A program made the position numbers and the translations under genes. A DNA stretch of 14,257 bases from JACDAN01 sp035711385 (lineage in GTDB: Bacteria; Actinomycetota; Thermoleophilia; Gaiellales; Gaiellaceae). This document shows, one piece after another, positions 6,576-13,247 of the stretch. The notes beneath the pieces were generated by a model that saw nothing but the letters and a program-made list of their open reading frames with translations, did not search any database and was not told where the DNA came from. The first letter of the stretch is position 1. Each line of letters starts with the position of its first letter. Location: the NCBI GenBank assembly GCA_035711385.1, contig DASTCG010000177.1, positions 1 to 14,257 of the forward strand, given 5' to 3'.

Positions 6576-7298
6576 GTGCTGATCGCCGGGAACTGGAAGA
6601 TGTTCAAGGGGCCCTCGGAGACGGCGGAGTTCTGCGCCGCTCTGCGAGATCGCGAGGTCGAGCTCGAGGGCGTGGACGTCGTCGTCTGCCCGCCGGCCAC
6701 CGCGCTCCACCACGCGATCTCGGTGCTCGCCGGGACGTCGATCGCCGTCTTCGCCCAGAACGTCCACTGGGCGCCTGAGGGTCCGTACACCGGCGAGATC
6801 TCGGCGCCGATGCTGCGCGAGCTCGGTGTGACGGGGGCGATCGTCGGCCACTCGGAGCGTCGACAGCTGTTCGGCGAGACCGACGACACCGCCGCACAAC
6901 GCGTCGGCGGCGCGCTCGACGGAGGGCTCAGCGTGATCGCCTGCGTGGGCGAGACCGAGCCCGAGCGCGAGGAGGGGGAGACCGAGAGCGTCCTCCGCCG
7001 ACAGGTCGAGCGCCTGCGCGCCGTCGCCGACGAGGATCACCTCGACCGGCTGGCGATCGCGTACGAGCCGGTCTGGGCGATCGGAACCGGACGCACCGCC
7101 ACACCGGACCAGGCCCAGGAGGCGCACGCGTTGATCAAGACCCTCCTCGACGTCCCGGTGCTCTACGGCGGCTCGGTGAAGCCCGACAACGCCGCAGACC
7201 TGCTCGCGCAGGCGGACGTCGACGGCGCGCTCGTCGGCGGCGCCTCGCTCGAGCTCGAATCCTTCGTCGCGATTTGCCGGGCCGGCACGACCTCGTAG
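6576..7298 (+). CDS. tpiA: Triosephosphate isomerase
   Basis: Interconverts dihydroxyacetone phosphate and glyceraldehyde-3-phosphate in the cytosol. The protein is 240 aa, a little short for bacteria. The GTG start gives MLIAGNWKM with Asn6 and Lys8. The catalytic electrophile His92 lies in VGHSERR, and the catalytic base Glu164 in AYEPVWAIGTG, which runs into loop 6. LYGGSVKPDN (197-205) and the C-terminal VGGASL phosphate-binding loop are intact. The shortness comes from the helix before LYGGSVK, which is about ten residues shorter than in common homologues. The 3' end overlaps gpmI by 25 nt. Confidence 0.98.
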   Translation: MLIAGNWKMFKGPSETAEFCAALRDREVELEGVDVVVCPPATALHHAISVLAGTSIAVFAQNVHWAPEGPYTGEISAPMLRELGVTGAIVGHSERRQLFGETDDTAAQRVGGALDGGLSVIACVGETEPEREEGETESVLRRQVERLRAVADEDHLDRLAIAYEPVWAIGTGRTATPDQAQEAHALIKTLLDVPVLYGGSVKPDNAADLLAQADVDGALVGGASLELESFVAICRAGTTS

Positions 7299-8746
7299 CG
7301 CTCGTGATCCTGGACGGGTGGGGCTGCGCGCCCCCCGGCCCGGGAAACGCCGTCGAGCTTGCCGAGACACCGGTCTTCGACCGTCTCTGGGCGACGTATC
7401 CGCACGCGCGCCTCGAGGCCGCGGGCAAGGCCGTCGGCCTCCCGCCCGGCCAGATGGGCAACTCGGAGGTGGGGCACCTGACGATCGGCTCGGGACGGGT
7501 GCTCTTCCAGGACCTCATGCGGGTCAACATGGCCATCGAGACCGGCGAGTTCTTCGAGAACCCCGCACTCGTCGGGGCCTTCGAGCGCGCGAAGGAGCGC
7601 GGCACGAACGTCCACCTGCTCGGACTGGTCTCTCACGGCGGCGTCCACTCGCACATCGACCACCTCCGCGCGCTGCTCGAGCTGGCGCGGATGCGGGGGA
7701 TGGAGGACCGGACGTGGATCCACGCCTTCACGGACGGACGCGACGTCTCGCCGACCTCCGCGGTGGACGATCTGGCCGAGCTGCCCGCCGAGAAGATCGC
7801 CACCGTGGTCGGCCGCTACTACGCGATGGACCGGGACCAGCGCTGGGAGCGGACCGAGCGCGCGCTGGCCGCGCTCCTCCTCGCCGAGGGGATTCGGGGG
7901 TCGGACCCCGTCGCGGAAGTGCGACGCAGCTACGCCGAGGGTGTGACCGACGAGTTCATCGAGCCGATCGTGCTCGAAGGCCGCCCGCGGATCCAGCCCG
8001 ACGACGTGGCGATCATCTTCAACTTCCGCCCGGACCGCGCGAGGCAGTTGACGCAGAGGCTGCTGGCCTCAGGATTCGACGTAGTGACGATGACGCGGTA
8101 CCGCGATGACTTCGACTGCCCCGTCGCCTTCAACGAGCAGGAGGTGACCGCGACGCTCGCCGAGGTCCTCTCCGGTGCGGGTCGCCGTCAACTCCACGCC
8201 GCCGAGACCGAGAAGTACGCGCACGTCACCTATTTCTTCAACGGCGGCAGAGAGGAGGAGTGGCCCGGCGAGGTCCGGGTCCTCGTGCCGTCCCCGCGCG
8301 AGGTGCCGAGCTACGACCACAAGCCGGAGATGTCCGCTCCGGAGGTGACCGACCGGTTCGTGGAGACCCTCGAAGCGGACGACTTCGCCTTCGCGGTCCT
8401 CAACTTCGCCAACCCGGACATGGTCGGCCACACCGGCTCGATCCCGGCGGCCGTCAAGGCCGTCGAGACCGTCGACACCTGCCTCGGACGGGTCGTCGAG
8501 GCGGTGGAGGGCCGCGGCGGCGTCTGCCTGATCACGGCCGACCACGGAAACGCGGAGCGAATGCTCGACGAGGACGGGGGTCCGCACACGGCGCACACGA
8601 CGAACCTCGTTCCGCTCGTGCTGACCGATACGAACGTCGTCATCTCGGACGGCGAGCTGGCCGACCTGGCGCCGACGGCGCTCGCGATCCTCGGCCTCGA
8701 GGCGCCTTTACAGATGACCGGTAAAAAGTTGATTTCCCCCTCGTAA
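7274..8746 (+). CDS. gpmI: 2,3-bisphosphoglycerate-independent phosphoglycerate mutase
   Basis: Mn-dependent enzyme of the alkaline phosphatase superfamily that interconverts 3- and 2-phosphoglycerate. The protein is 490 aa against a usual 505-515. Metal and catalytic residues are visible: Asp14 in LDGWG, nucleophile Ser64 in GNSEVGHLTIGSGR, HGGVHSHIDH around 121-130, NPDMVGHTG with Asp382 and His386, ADHGNAE with Asp423 and His424, and HTAHT with His441. The TTG start at 7274 lies inside tpiA and keeps the first beta-strand (LVALVILDGWG). The only later in-frame option, GTG at 7304, would cut that strand. There is no clear Shine-Dalgarno sequence, so coupling to tpiA is likely. The last codons are unusually AT-rich, apparently because they overlap the next promoter. 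Confidence 0.97.
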   Translation: MPGRHDLVALVILDGWGCAPPGPGNAVELAETPVFDRLWATYPHARLEAAGKAVGLPPGQMGNSEVGHLTIGSGRVLFQDLMRVNMAIETGEFFENPALVGAFERAKERGTNVHLLGLVSHGGVHSHIDHLRALLELARMRGMEDRTWIHAFTDGRDVSPTSAVDDLAELPAEKIATVVGRYYAMDRDQRWERTERALAALLLAEGIRGSDPVAEVRRSYAEGVTDEFIEPIVLEGRPRIQPDDVAIIFNFRPDRARQLTQRLLASGFDVVTMTRYRDDFDCPVAFNEQEVTATLAEVLSGAGRRQLHAAETEKYAHVTYFFNGGREEEWPGEVRVLVPSPREVPSYDHKPEMSAPEVTDRFVETLEADDFAFAVLNFANPDMVGHTGSIPAAVKAVETVDTCLGRVVEAVEGRGGVCLITADHGNAERMLDEDGGPHTAHTTNLVPLVLTDTNVVISDGELADLAPTALAILGLEAPLQMTGKKLISPS

Positions 8747-8769
8747 TTGCCCAGATATACTCCCGTTCC
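8729..8769 (+). promoter_or_regulatory. Sigma-factor gene promoter overlapping the gpmI 3' end
   Basis: TATACT (8756-8761), the best -10 hexamer in the window, lies 8 nt before the TTG start of the ECF sigma gene. TTGATT at 8729-8734 lies inside the gpmI coding end and resembles a -35, but the 21-bp spacer is too long for a standard promoter. A weaker alternative with 17-bp spacing starts near 8733. The stretch 8707-8761 is conspicuously AT-rich for this window. Confidence 0.5.
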
Positions 8770-9378
8770 TTGGCCCTCCCCCAGCCAGATTTCGGTGTCC
8801 TCAGGAAAGCTCAGCGCGGCGACGAGCGGGCCTTCAATCTCCTGGTGCGCGCGTACGAGACGCCGGTCTACAACTACGTCCTCCGTCTCGTCGGCGACCG
8901 CGCCCTGGCCGAGGACCTGACGCAGGAGGTCTTCCTCCGCGTCTATCAGGGGCTCCCGAAGTTCTCGCTCCGCTGCAGGTTCACGACCTGGCTCTTTCAG
9001 GTGACGAAGAACCGTGTGCTGGACGAGCTGCGAGCGGTGGAGAGACGCCCGCGCGCAGTCGTCGCCCTCGACGACATCCCGCCGCTCGAGGTGCTGGACG
9101 CACCGGTCGAGCGGGTCGAGGCGATGGACGCCGTCTGGCGCGCCGTCAACGACCTCACGGTCGACCTCAAGATGGCGCTGCTGCTTCGGGATGTCGTCGG
9201 CCTCTCGTACACCGAGATCGCCGACTCTCTCGAGATCACCCTCGCCACCGTCAAGTGGCGGATCTACAAGGCGCGCGAGGAAGTGCAGCTCGCGCTCGCC
9301 CGTGAGGGCATCACCTTCGGCACTGAGGTCGAGAAGGCCGCCGAGCCTGCCGAGGTGCCGCTCGTCCCGCTCGCCTAG
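8770..9378 (+). CDS. ECF-type (sigma-70 group 4) RNA polymerase sigma factor
   Basis: Directs RNA polymerase to a specific promoter set. The protein is 202 aa. Sigma region 2 spans about 20-90: AEDLTQEVFLRVYQGLPKF is the core-binding and -10 segment, and FTTWLFQVTKNRVLDELR is region 2.4. After a short linker, region 4 spans about 125-175, with LLLRDVVGLSYTEIADSLEITLATVKWRI as the -35 helix-turn-helix. A 25-residue tail rich in Glu, Pro and Val follows. There is no sigma-3 domain and no recognisable anti-sigma gene beside it. The TTG start sits behind TATACT with little or no leader. The gene is convergent with a Ser/Thr kinase operon, and some ECF groups are controlled by such kinases. That link is only suggested by position here. 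The exact ECF group cannot be assigned by eye. Confidence 0.93.
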   Translation: MALPQPDFGVLRKAQRGDERAFNLLVRAYETPVYNYVLRLVGDRALAEDLTQEVFLRVYQGLPKFSLRCRFTTWLFQVTKNRVLDELRAVERRPRAVVALDDIPPLEVLDAPVERVEAMDAVWRAVNDLTVDLKMALLLRDVVGLSYTEIADSLEITLATVKWRIYKAREEVQLALAREGITFGTEVEKAAEPAEVPLVPLA

Positions 9379-9427
9379 CGCTCCTTCAGGCAATACACGC
9401 CGGCAGGATTACCTGAAGGTGCGCTAG
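9375..9427. terminator. Bidirectional hairpin terminator holding both stop codons
   Basis: Two 20-nt arms, 9375-9394 and 9408-9427, match at 18 of 20 positions as an inverted repeat (ctagcgc, t/a, ccttcagg, c/t, aat), with a 13-nt loop. Each arm carries one stop codon: TAG of the sigma gene at 9376-9378 and the kinase stop at 9426-9424. No T-tract follows on either strand. The symmetry suggests a shared terminator for both convergent transcripts. Confidence 0.75.
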
Positions 9428-10512
9428 CCGGCGCGAGCGCGAAGCCAGTCCGCGAGCTTGCGGGCCGACGCGGCCGGCGTCTCGCCTCTCGGAAGGACGT
9501 CGGCCCGTGCAGGCCTCGCCGGCGGCGGCGACGGGTCGTCTCTGCCGACGCCGAGGCCCAATGCGAGGCCACCGGCGAGCGCGGCGGCGCCGAGCGCTCC
9601 CGCGAGAGCCACCCGCGGCGCCGAGAGACGAAACGTGCGCCGGGGCCGGGCGACCACCCGCGTCGCAGTGGTCGCCCGGGGAGCCGGAAGCTGGTCGGTC
9701 GCCGACTCCGCAGAGGACTCCGACAGCTCGCGTGCTAGCGCCGCGGCAGACGGGGGTCGTTGCGCCGGGTCCGCGGCCAGGCAGCGCCGCACGACGCCCT
9801 CGAGCTCCGGCGAGGCGGCCGGGAGGGAGGGCGGTGGACCCTGGCGCTGCTTGACGGACAGCTCGTCGAGCGAGTCGAACGTGTACGGCGGCCGGCCGGC
9901 GAGCAGCTCATAGAGGACGGCGCCGAGCGAGTAGATGTCGGCGGCGCCGGTCACCTGCTCGCCCAGCGCCTGCTCCGGCGAGAGGTAGGCAGCGGTGCCG
10001 AGCACGGTCCCGGCCAGCGTCAGCTGGGTGCCGTCGACCGGCCGTGCGATGCCGAAGTCCGCGATCTTGAGCGTGTCGTCGGCCCCCACGAGCAGGTTCT
10101 GAGGCTTGACGTCGCGGTGGACGAGCCCGGCGGCGTGGGCGTGCTCCAGCCCGGCGCACGCCTGGAGGGCGAGATCGACGGCGCGGTCGGCGTCGAGCGG
10201 GCCTGTCCGTGATGTGAGGTCGGCGAGGGTCTCGCCGTCGACGTACTCCATGACGATGTACGGGACGCCGCCCTCCTCGCCGACATCGAAGACGGCGACG
10301 ATGTTCGGGTGCGCGAGCTGCGCGGCCATCCGCGCCTCGCGCAGGAAGCGCTCCCGGAAGATCTCGTCGCCGGTCAGGGCCTCCGAGAGGCGCTTGATCG
10401 CCACCCGCCGCCCGAGCTCGCCGTCCCGCGCGAGAGCGACCGTTGCCATCCCGCCGTGCCCGACGATGCGCTCGACGGCGTATCGCCCGCCGACAACCGT
10501 GCGTGCGGTCAC
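9424..10512 (-). CDS. PknB-like transmembrane Ser/Thr protein kinase
   Basis: Eukaryotic-type kinase, 362 aa from the chosen GTG. Domain order: Gly-rich loop VGHGGMA (17-23), ATP-anchoring Lys40 in VAIK, Glu59 of helix C, HRDVKPQN with catalytic Asp134 and Asn139, DFG with Asp152, activation loop with Thr165, Thr169 and Thr173, then SPEQ. After a juxtamembrane stretch (about 262-298) there is one membrane helix (about 299-323) and a short outer tail of some 40 residues. No PASTA or other sensor repeats are present, unlike classical PknB. The frame runs further upstream, but GTG at 10510-10512 gives VVGGRYAVERIVG, the normal kinase start, and overlaps the preceding gene's TGA by 4 nt (GTGA). 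This indicates translational coupling within the three-gene operon. All catalytic residues are intact. Confidence 0.95.
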   Translation of the reverse strand: MTARTVVGGRYAVERIVGHGGMATVALARDGELGRRVAIKRLSEALTGDEIFRERFLREARMAAQLAHPNIVAVFDVGEEGGVPYIVMEYVDGETLADLTSRTGPLDADRAVDLALQACAGLEHAHAAGLVHRDVKPQNLLVGADDTLKIADFGIARPVDGTQLTLAGTVLGTAAYLSPEQALGEQVTGAADIYSLGAVLYELLAGRPPYTFDSLDELSVKQRQGPPPSLPAASPELEGVVRRCLAADPAQRPPSAAALARELSESSAESATDQLPAPRATTATRVVARPRRTFRLSAPRVALAGALGAAALAGGLALGLGVGRDDPSPPPARPARADVLPRGETPAASARKLADWLRARAG

Positions 10513-11081
10513 CGGCCGTCCTCCGTCGTCGTAGTCGTCGTCGTCGTGGCGGTGTCGGTGGTCGTCGTGGTGCCGGTCGTTGTGGTGTCGGTCATCGTCT
10601 CGGTCGTGGCCGTCTCGGCCGGGAGCGTTCCCGTCTCGACCGGCTCTTGCTGCCCCTTGCGGTTGCCCTTCTGTCGCTTGTTGCCCTTGTGCTTGCCCTT
10701 CTGCTTGCCCTTCCCGTGCTCGCCGTCGTCGTCCCCGTTTTCCTTCTGGTCCTCTGCCGCCGGTGCGCAGGCGGGGATCTGCACCTCGATCTCGTTGACG
10801 ACGCCGGAGAGGTCCTCGAGGTAGACCTGCGGCACCTTGCCGTCGTTGATCGCCTGCGTCACCCGCGCCCGCAGGCGCGCAGCGGCCTCCTTGGCGGCGC
10901 ACGCGTCCCCGCCGTCGAGGTCGTCGGCGACCTCGTCGCTCAGCGCCGCGAGCTCGTTCGCGACCGCGCCCTCGATCTTCGGGCCGGCGACCCTGGCTTC
11001 GTTGTCGCTCCCGCCGCAGCCGGCGATCGCGATCGCCAGCGCGGCGCTACACGCCGTGAGCCAGACGCTCGGCGAGCGCAT
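10509..11081 (-). CDS. Putative lipoprotein with K/G-rich and Thr-rich low-complexity tail
   Basis: Not a family I recognise. The 190-aa protein from ATG 11079-11081 has a lipoprotein signal: MRSPSVWL, a hydrophobic stretch, then IAGC with Cys22 as the lipidated residue. Residues 23-109 look like a small helical domain with Cys61 and Cys105, which might pair (DDLDGGDACAAKEAAARLRA and QIPACAP). From about 110 to 146 the chain is charged and repetitive (DDDGEHGKGKQKGKHKGNKR). From about 150 to 187 it is mostly Thr, probably an exported spacer that could be O-glycosylated. The start overlaps the 3' end of the phosphoesterase gene by 35 nt, and the stop overlaps the kinase start. The frame is open upstream to 11249, but only the internal ATG gives the signal peptide. 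It may tether or sense at the cell surface for the kinase; that is inference. Confidence 0.8.
   Translation of the reverse strand: MRSPSVWLTACSAALAIAIAGCGGSDNEARVAGPKIEGAVANELAALSDEVADDLDGGDACAAKEAAARLRARVTQAINDGKVPQVYLEDLSGVVNEIEVQIPACAPAAEDQKENGDDDGEHGKGKQKGKHKGNKRQKGNRKGQQEPVETGTLPAETATTETMTDTTTTGTTTTTDTATTTTTTTTEDGR
10520..10605. repeat. GTC/GTG-rich simple-sequence tract encoding the Thr-rich tail
   Basis: A run of imperfect trinucleotides (gtc, gtg, ggt on plus; gac and acc on minus) encodes the poly-Thr segment of the lipoprotein. A second short tandem pattern, cttgccctt with small changes, recurs at about 10670-10715 and encodes the Lys/Gly repeats. Such tracts may vary in length between strains. 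No regulatory role is visible. Confidence 0.65.
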
Positions 11082-11781
11082 CCGGCAACCCCCTCTCCCG
11101 AATCTCGGCCTGTGTTCGCGCGACAGGGTAGGGGATCCGCCGAAAGCGGGCCTCACCGGACTCGGTGTCGACGGTGAGCCACGCCGCGCGGGGATCCCCG
11201 TCCCGCGGCTGCCCGACCGATCCGGGATTGAGCAGCCAGCGGCCCGCACCGAGCGCAGCCGAGAAGTCGGCGGGCGCCGTCCCTCCCTCGACCGTCTCGC
11301 CCACGAGGATCGCCGCGATGGCGATGTGGCTGTGGCCGACCATGACGACCGGCGCGTGCGTCAGCGCGAACGCCTCGCGGACGGCATCCTCGCTGAGCAC
11401 GTAGTCCCAGACCGGGTCGCGCGGGCTGCCGTGGAAGAGCTCGAAGCCGTCGAGCTCGGCACGTGGCTCGAGCGAGGAGAGGAACGCTCTCGCCTCGGAC
11501 GACAGCCGCTCCCGCGTCCAGAGCGCCGCCTCCGCGGCCTCCTCGTTGAACTCCTCGACCCCGACGTCGCTTGCTTCGATCACCACGAGGTCGTGGTTCC
11601 CAACGAGCGCACGAGAGGAACGTTCGCGGACGAGCTCGCAGCACTCGTTCGGGTGGGGGCCGTACCCGACGGTGTCGCCCAGGCACCAGATCTCGTCCGG
11701 CGGATCACGGTCGATCTCGCCGAGCACCGCCTCGAGCGCGTAAAGGTTCGCGTGGACATCGGAGATGACGGCGATTCGCAC
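11047..11781 (-). CDS. Calcineurin-like metallophosphoesterase (YfcE/MJ0936-type)
   Basis: Two-metal phosphoesterase, 244 aa from GTG 11779-11781. The full ligand set is present: Asp8 and His10 in ISDVHAN, Asp36 in CLGDTVGYGP, Asn62 and His63 in GNHD, His117 in LFHGSP, His150 and His152 in VGHSH, then LLNPGSVGQPRDGDP. GDTVGYGPHPNEC is typical of the small bacterial phosphodiesterase group. The substrate is unknown; cyclic or dinucleotides and phosphoproteins are possibilities. The frame is open further upstream, but MRIAVISDVHAN is the standard start and CAGAAT lies 6 nt before the GTG. It is the first gene of an operon with the lipoprotein and kinase, so it could conceivably oppose the kinase. 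Actinobacterial kinases are more often paired with PP2C phosphatases. Confidence 0.93.
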   Translation of the reverse strand: MRIAVISDVHANLYALEAVLGEIDRDPPDEIWCLGDTVGYGPHPNECCELVRERSSRALVGNHDLVVIEASDVGVEEFNEEAAEAALWTRERLSSEARAFLSSLEPRAELDGFELFHGSPRDPVWDYVLSEDAVREAFALTHAPVVMVGHSHIAIAAILVGETVEGGTAPADFSAALGAGRWLLNPGSVGQPRDGDPRAAWLTVDTESGEARFRRIPYPVARTQAEIRERGLPDALAERLAHGV

Positions 11782-12988
11782 GCGGAGATTCTGGGTGATC
11801 GCGGCCGCGACGGCGGGCTGGCTCGTCGCCGCGGCGTTGCTCTGGCGGGCCGACCTGCCGTCGGGGGAACTTCCGAAGCTCGACGTGGCCAATCTCTTCC
11901 CGGCCGACTACCTCGCGCGCAGTGAGCGGTACCACCGGTTCCTGCGCGCGCTCTGGGTGGGCGCGACGATCGTGAACCTGCTCGTGCTGTACGCGTGCGT
12001 CCGGCTGGCGCCCCGGGCGCGGCGGGTGCGGGGGATCCCGGGTGGCGTCGCCCTCGGCGTGGCCACGCTCGTTGCCGCCTGGCTCGCGGGGGTGCCTTTC
12101 ATCCTCGCCGGCCAGTGGTGGCGGCGGCGGTACGGCGTCTCGGACGCCGGCTACTCGACGATCCTGATCGATCCGTGGCTGGAGCGGCTCGGCGGGCTGG
12201 CGGTGGCGGCCGGTGCGATCGCGGTGCTCATGTGGCTCGCGAGCCGGCTCGGCCAGCGGTGGTGGCTCGTCGGCGGGCCGGCGTTCGCCGCCGTCGGCGC
12301 CGTCTTCGTCCTGGCGCAGCCGATCCTCCTCACGCCCCGCGTCAAGCCCCTCCGCGACCCTCAGCTCGCCGCGGAGATCCGCCGGCTCGCCCGGGAGCAG
12401 GGAGTGGGGGAGGTGGACGTCGAGGTCAGGGACGCGAGCCGCCGGACGCGGGCCCTGAACGCCGAGGTCTACGGCATCGGGCCGACCAAACGGGTTCTCC
12501 TCTGGGACACCTCCCTCGAGCGGCTGACCCGGCCCGAGCTCCGCGTGCTCGTCGCGCACGAGTTCGGCCACGTCCAGGCGCACCATGTCTGGAAGGGGAT
12601 CGCGTGGCTCTTCCTCTTCGCCGTCCCGGGCGCCTACGTCGTCGCACGCGTCACCCGGCGCCGCGGAGGCTTCGGGCAGCCGGCGGCCGTCCCGCTCGCC
12701 CTTCTGTCGATTGCCGTCCTCCAGCTCGCGCTCCTGCCGGTCACGAACGCGATCAGCCGCCGCTACGAGCGAGAGGCGGACTGGCTCGCGCTGCAGGCGG
12801 TGCCACAGCCTCGGGCGTTCGAGGGCCTCACGAGGCAGCTGACGACCGCGGCGCTCGGTCAGCCGGACCCGCCGGACTGGGCGCGGCTCCTCTTCGGGAC
12901 GCACCCGACGCCCCTCGAGCGGATCGAGCTCGCTCGAGGGCTCGGCCCTAGGACTCTTCGCGCGGGGGCGCTTCGGGAAGGTTCTTGA
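11765..12988 (+). CDS. M48 family membrane metalloprotease (Ste24/CaaX-protease type)
   Basis: Zinc peptidase in the cytoplasmic membrane, 407 aa. A first membrane helix follows RTRRFW (about 9-27). Further helices lie near 64-80, 93-115, 143-160 and 169-187. The zinc motif is VAHEFGHVQAHH, with His265, Glu266 and His269. The third ligand comes from YEREADW (Glu335 of ExxAD). Two more hydrophobic helices lie between them (281-294 and 309-326). LNAEVYGIGPTKRVLLWDTSL and the C-terminal GTHPTPLERIELA are family signatures. The likely role is membrane-protein quality control or peptide processing. The ATG at 11765 keeps the cationic N-terminus but lies inside the divergent phosphoesterase gene; GTG 11795 is an alternative. 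The 3' end overlaps the convergent DUF3467 gene by 41 bp. Confidence 0.92.
   Translation: MTAIRTRRFWVIAAATAGWLVAAALLWRADLPSGELPKLDVANLFPADYLARSERYHRFLRALWVGATIVNLLVLYACVRLAPRARRVRGIPGGVALGVATLVAAWLAGVPFILAGQWWRRRYGVSDAGYSTILIDPWLERLGGLAVAAGAIAVLMWLASRLGQRWWLVGGPAFAAVGAVFVLAQPILLTPRVKPLRDPQLAAEIRRLAREQGVGEVDVEVRDASRRTRALNAEVYGIGPTKRVLLWDTSLERLTRPELRVLVAHEFGHVQAHHVWKGIAWLFLFAVPGAYVVARVTRRRGGFGQPAAVPLALLSIAVLQLALLPVTNAISRRYEREADWLALQAVPQPRAFEGLTRQLTTAALGQPDPPDWARLLFGTHPTPLERIELARGLGPRTLRAGALREGS
11788..11793 (-). promoter_or_regulatory. Candidate -10 of the phosphoesterase-lipoprotein-kinase operon
   Basis: On the minus strand CAGAAT stands 6 nt before the GTG of the phosphoesterase gene, keeping the key A at position 2 and T at position 6. 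It lies inside the first codons of the divergent M48 gene. There is no Shine-Dalgarno sequence, so a leaderless transcript is likely. No -35 is recognisable. Confidence 0.35.
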
Positions 12989-13247
12989 TCCCCTCCCGGG
13001 TCGACCACTTCGACCACGAGTCCTGCATCGCCTCGAGCAGCTCCTGCAGGAAGCGCGGCGAGACGTTCACGCGGGAGACGACGACGCCGGGGATGTCCCC
13101 CTCCTCCACTTCGTGGTCGATCCGGGCGAAGGTGATGGTGAACTCGTAGTCCGAGAAGCTGATGTTCGCGAAGTTCGCGTACACCCCGGCCATGTTCTCG
13201 GGGTCGAGATGGATGTTGAGCTGCCGCCCGGGGGAGCCGTCCTCCAC
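12948..13247 (-). CDS. DUF3467 family small protein
   Basis: A 99-aa protein matching DUF3467 by its core: GVYANFANISFSDYEFTITF (21-40), then VVVSRVNVSPRFLQELLEAMQDSW (55-78). The function of this family is not known to me. The sequence looks like a compact soluble beta/alpha fold without signal or membrane segments. The frame is open far upstream, but GTG 13245-13247 gives MEDGSPGRQLNIHLDPENM, close to the conserved core, and TATCGT lies 6 nt before it. There is no Shine-Dalgarno sequence. It is divergent from the channel gene with only 18 bp between the start codons, and its last 41 bp overlap the M48 gene. Confidence 0.85.
   Translation of the reverse strand: MEDGSPGRQLNIHLDPENMAGVYANFANISFSDYEFTITFARIDHEVEEGDIPGVVVSRVNVSPRFLQELLEAMQDSWSKWSTREGIKNLPEAPPREES

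Noticed and set aside
5910..7370. 486-codon minus-strand frame opposite pgk and tpiA
   Set aside because: Same reasoning: antisense to three verified genes and the pgk-tpiA spacer, with shadow-like composition.
8311..9393. 360-codon minus-strand frame opposite gpmI and the sigma gene
   Set aside because: Antisense to conserved motifs of both genes and without any domain of its own.
10520..10715. Trinucleotide and 9-nt repeats that could suggest a repeat array
   Set aside because: There are no unique spacers and the period is a codon; they encode the Thr and Lys/Gly stretches of the lipoprotein, so this is not a CRISPR.
10513..10902. N-terminal extension of the kinase frame
   Set aside because: It overlaps the lipoprotein gene in another frame and reads as Arg/Asp/His low complexity. 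The GTG at 10512 fits the kinase fold and the 4-nt overlap.
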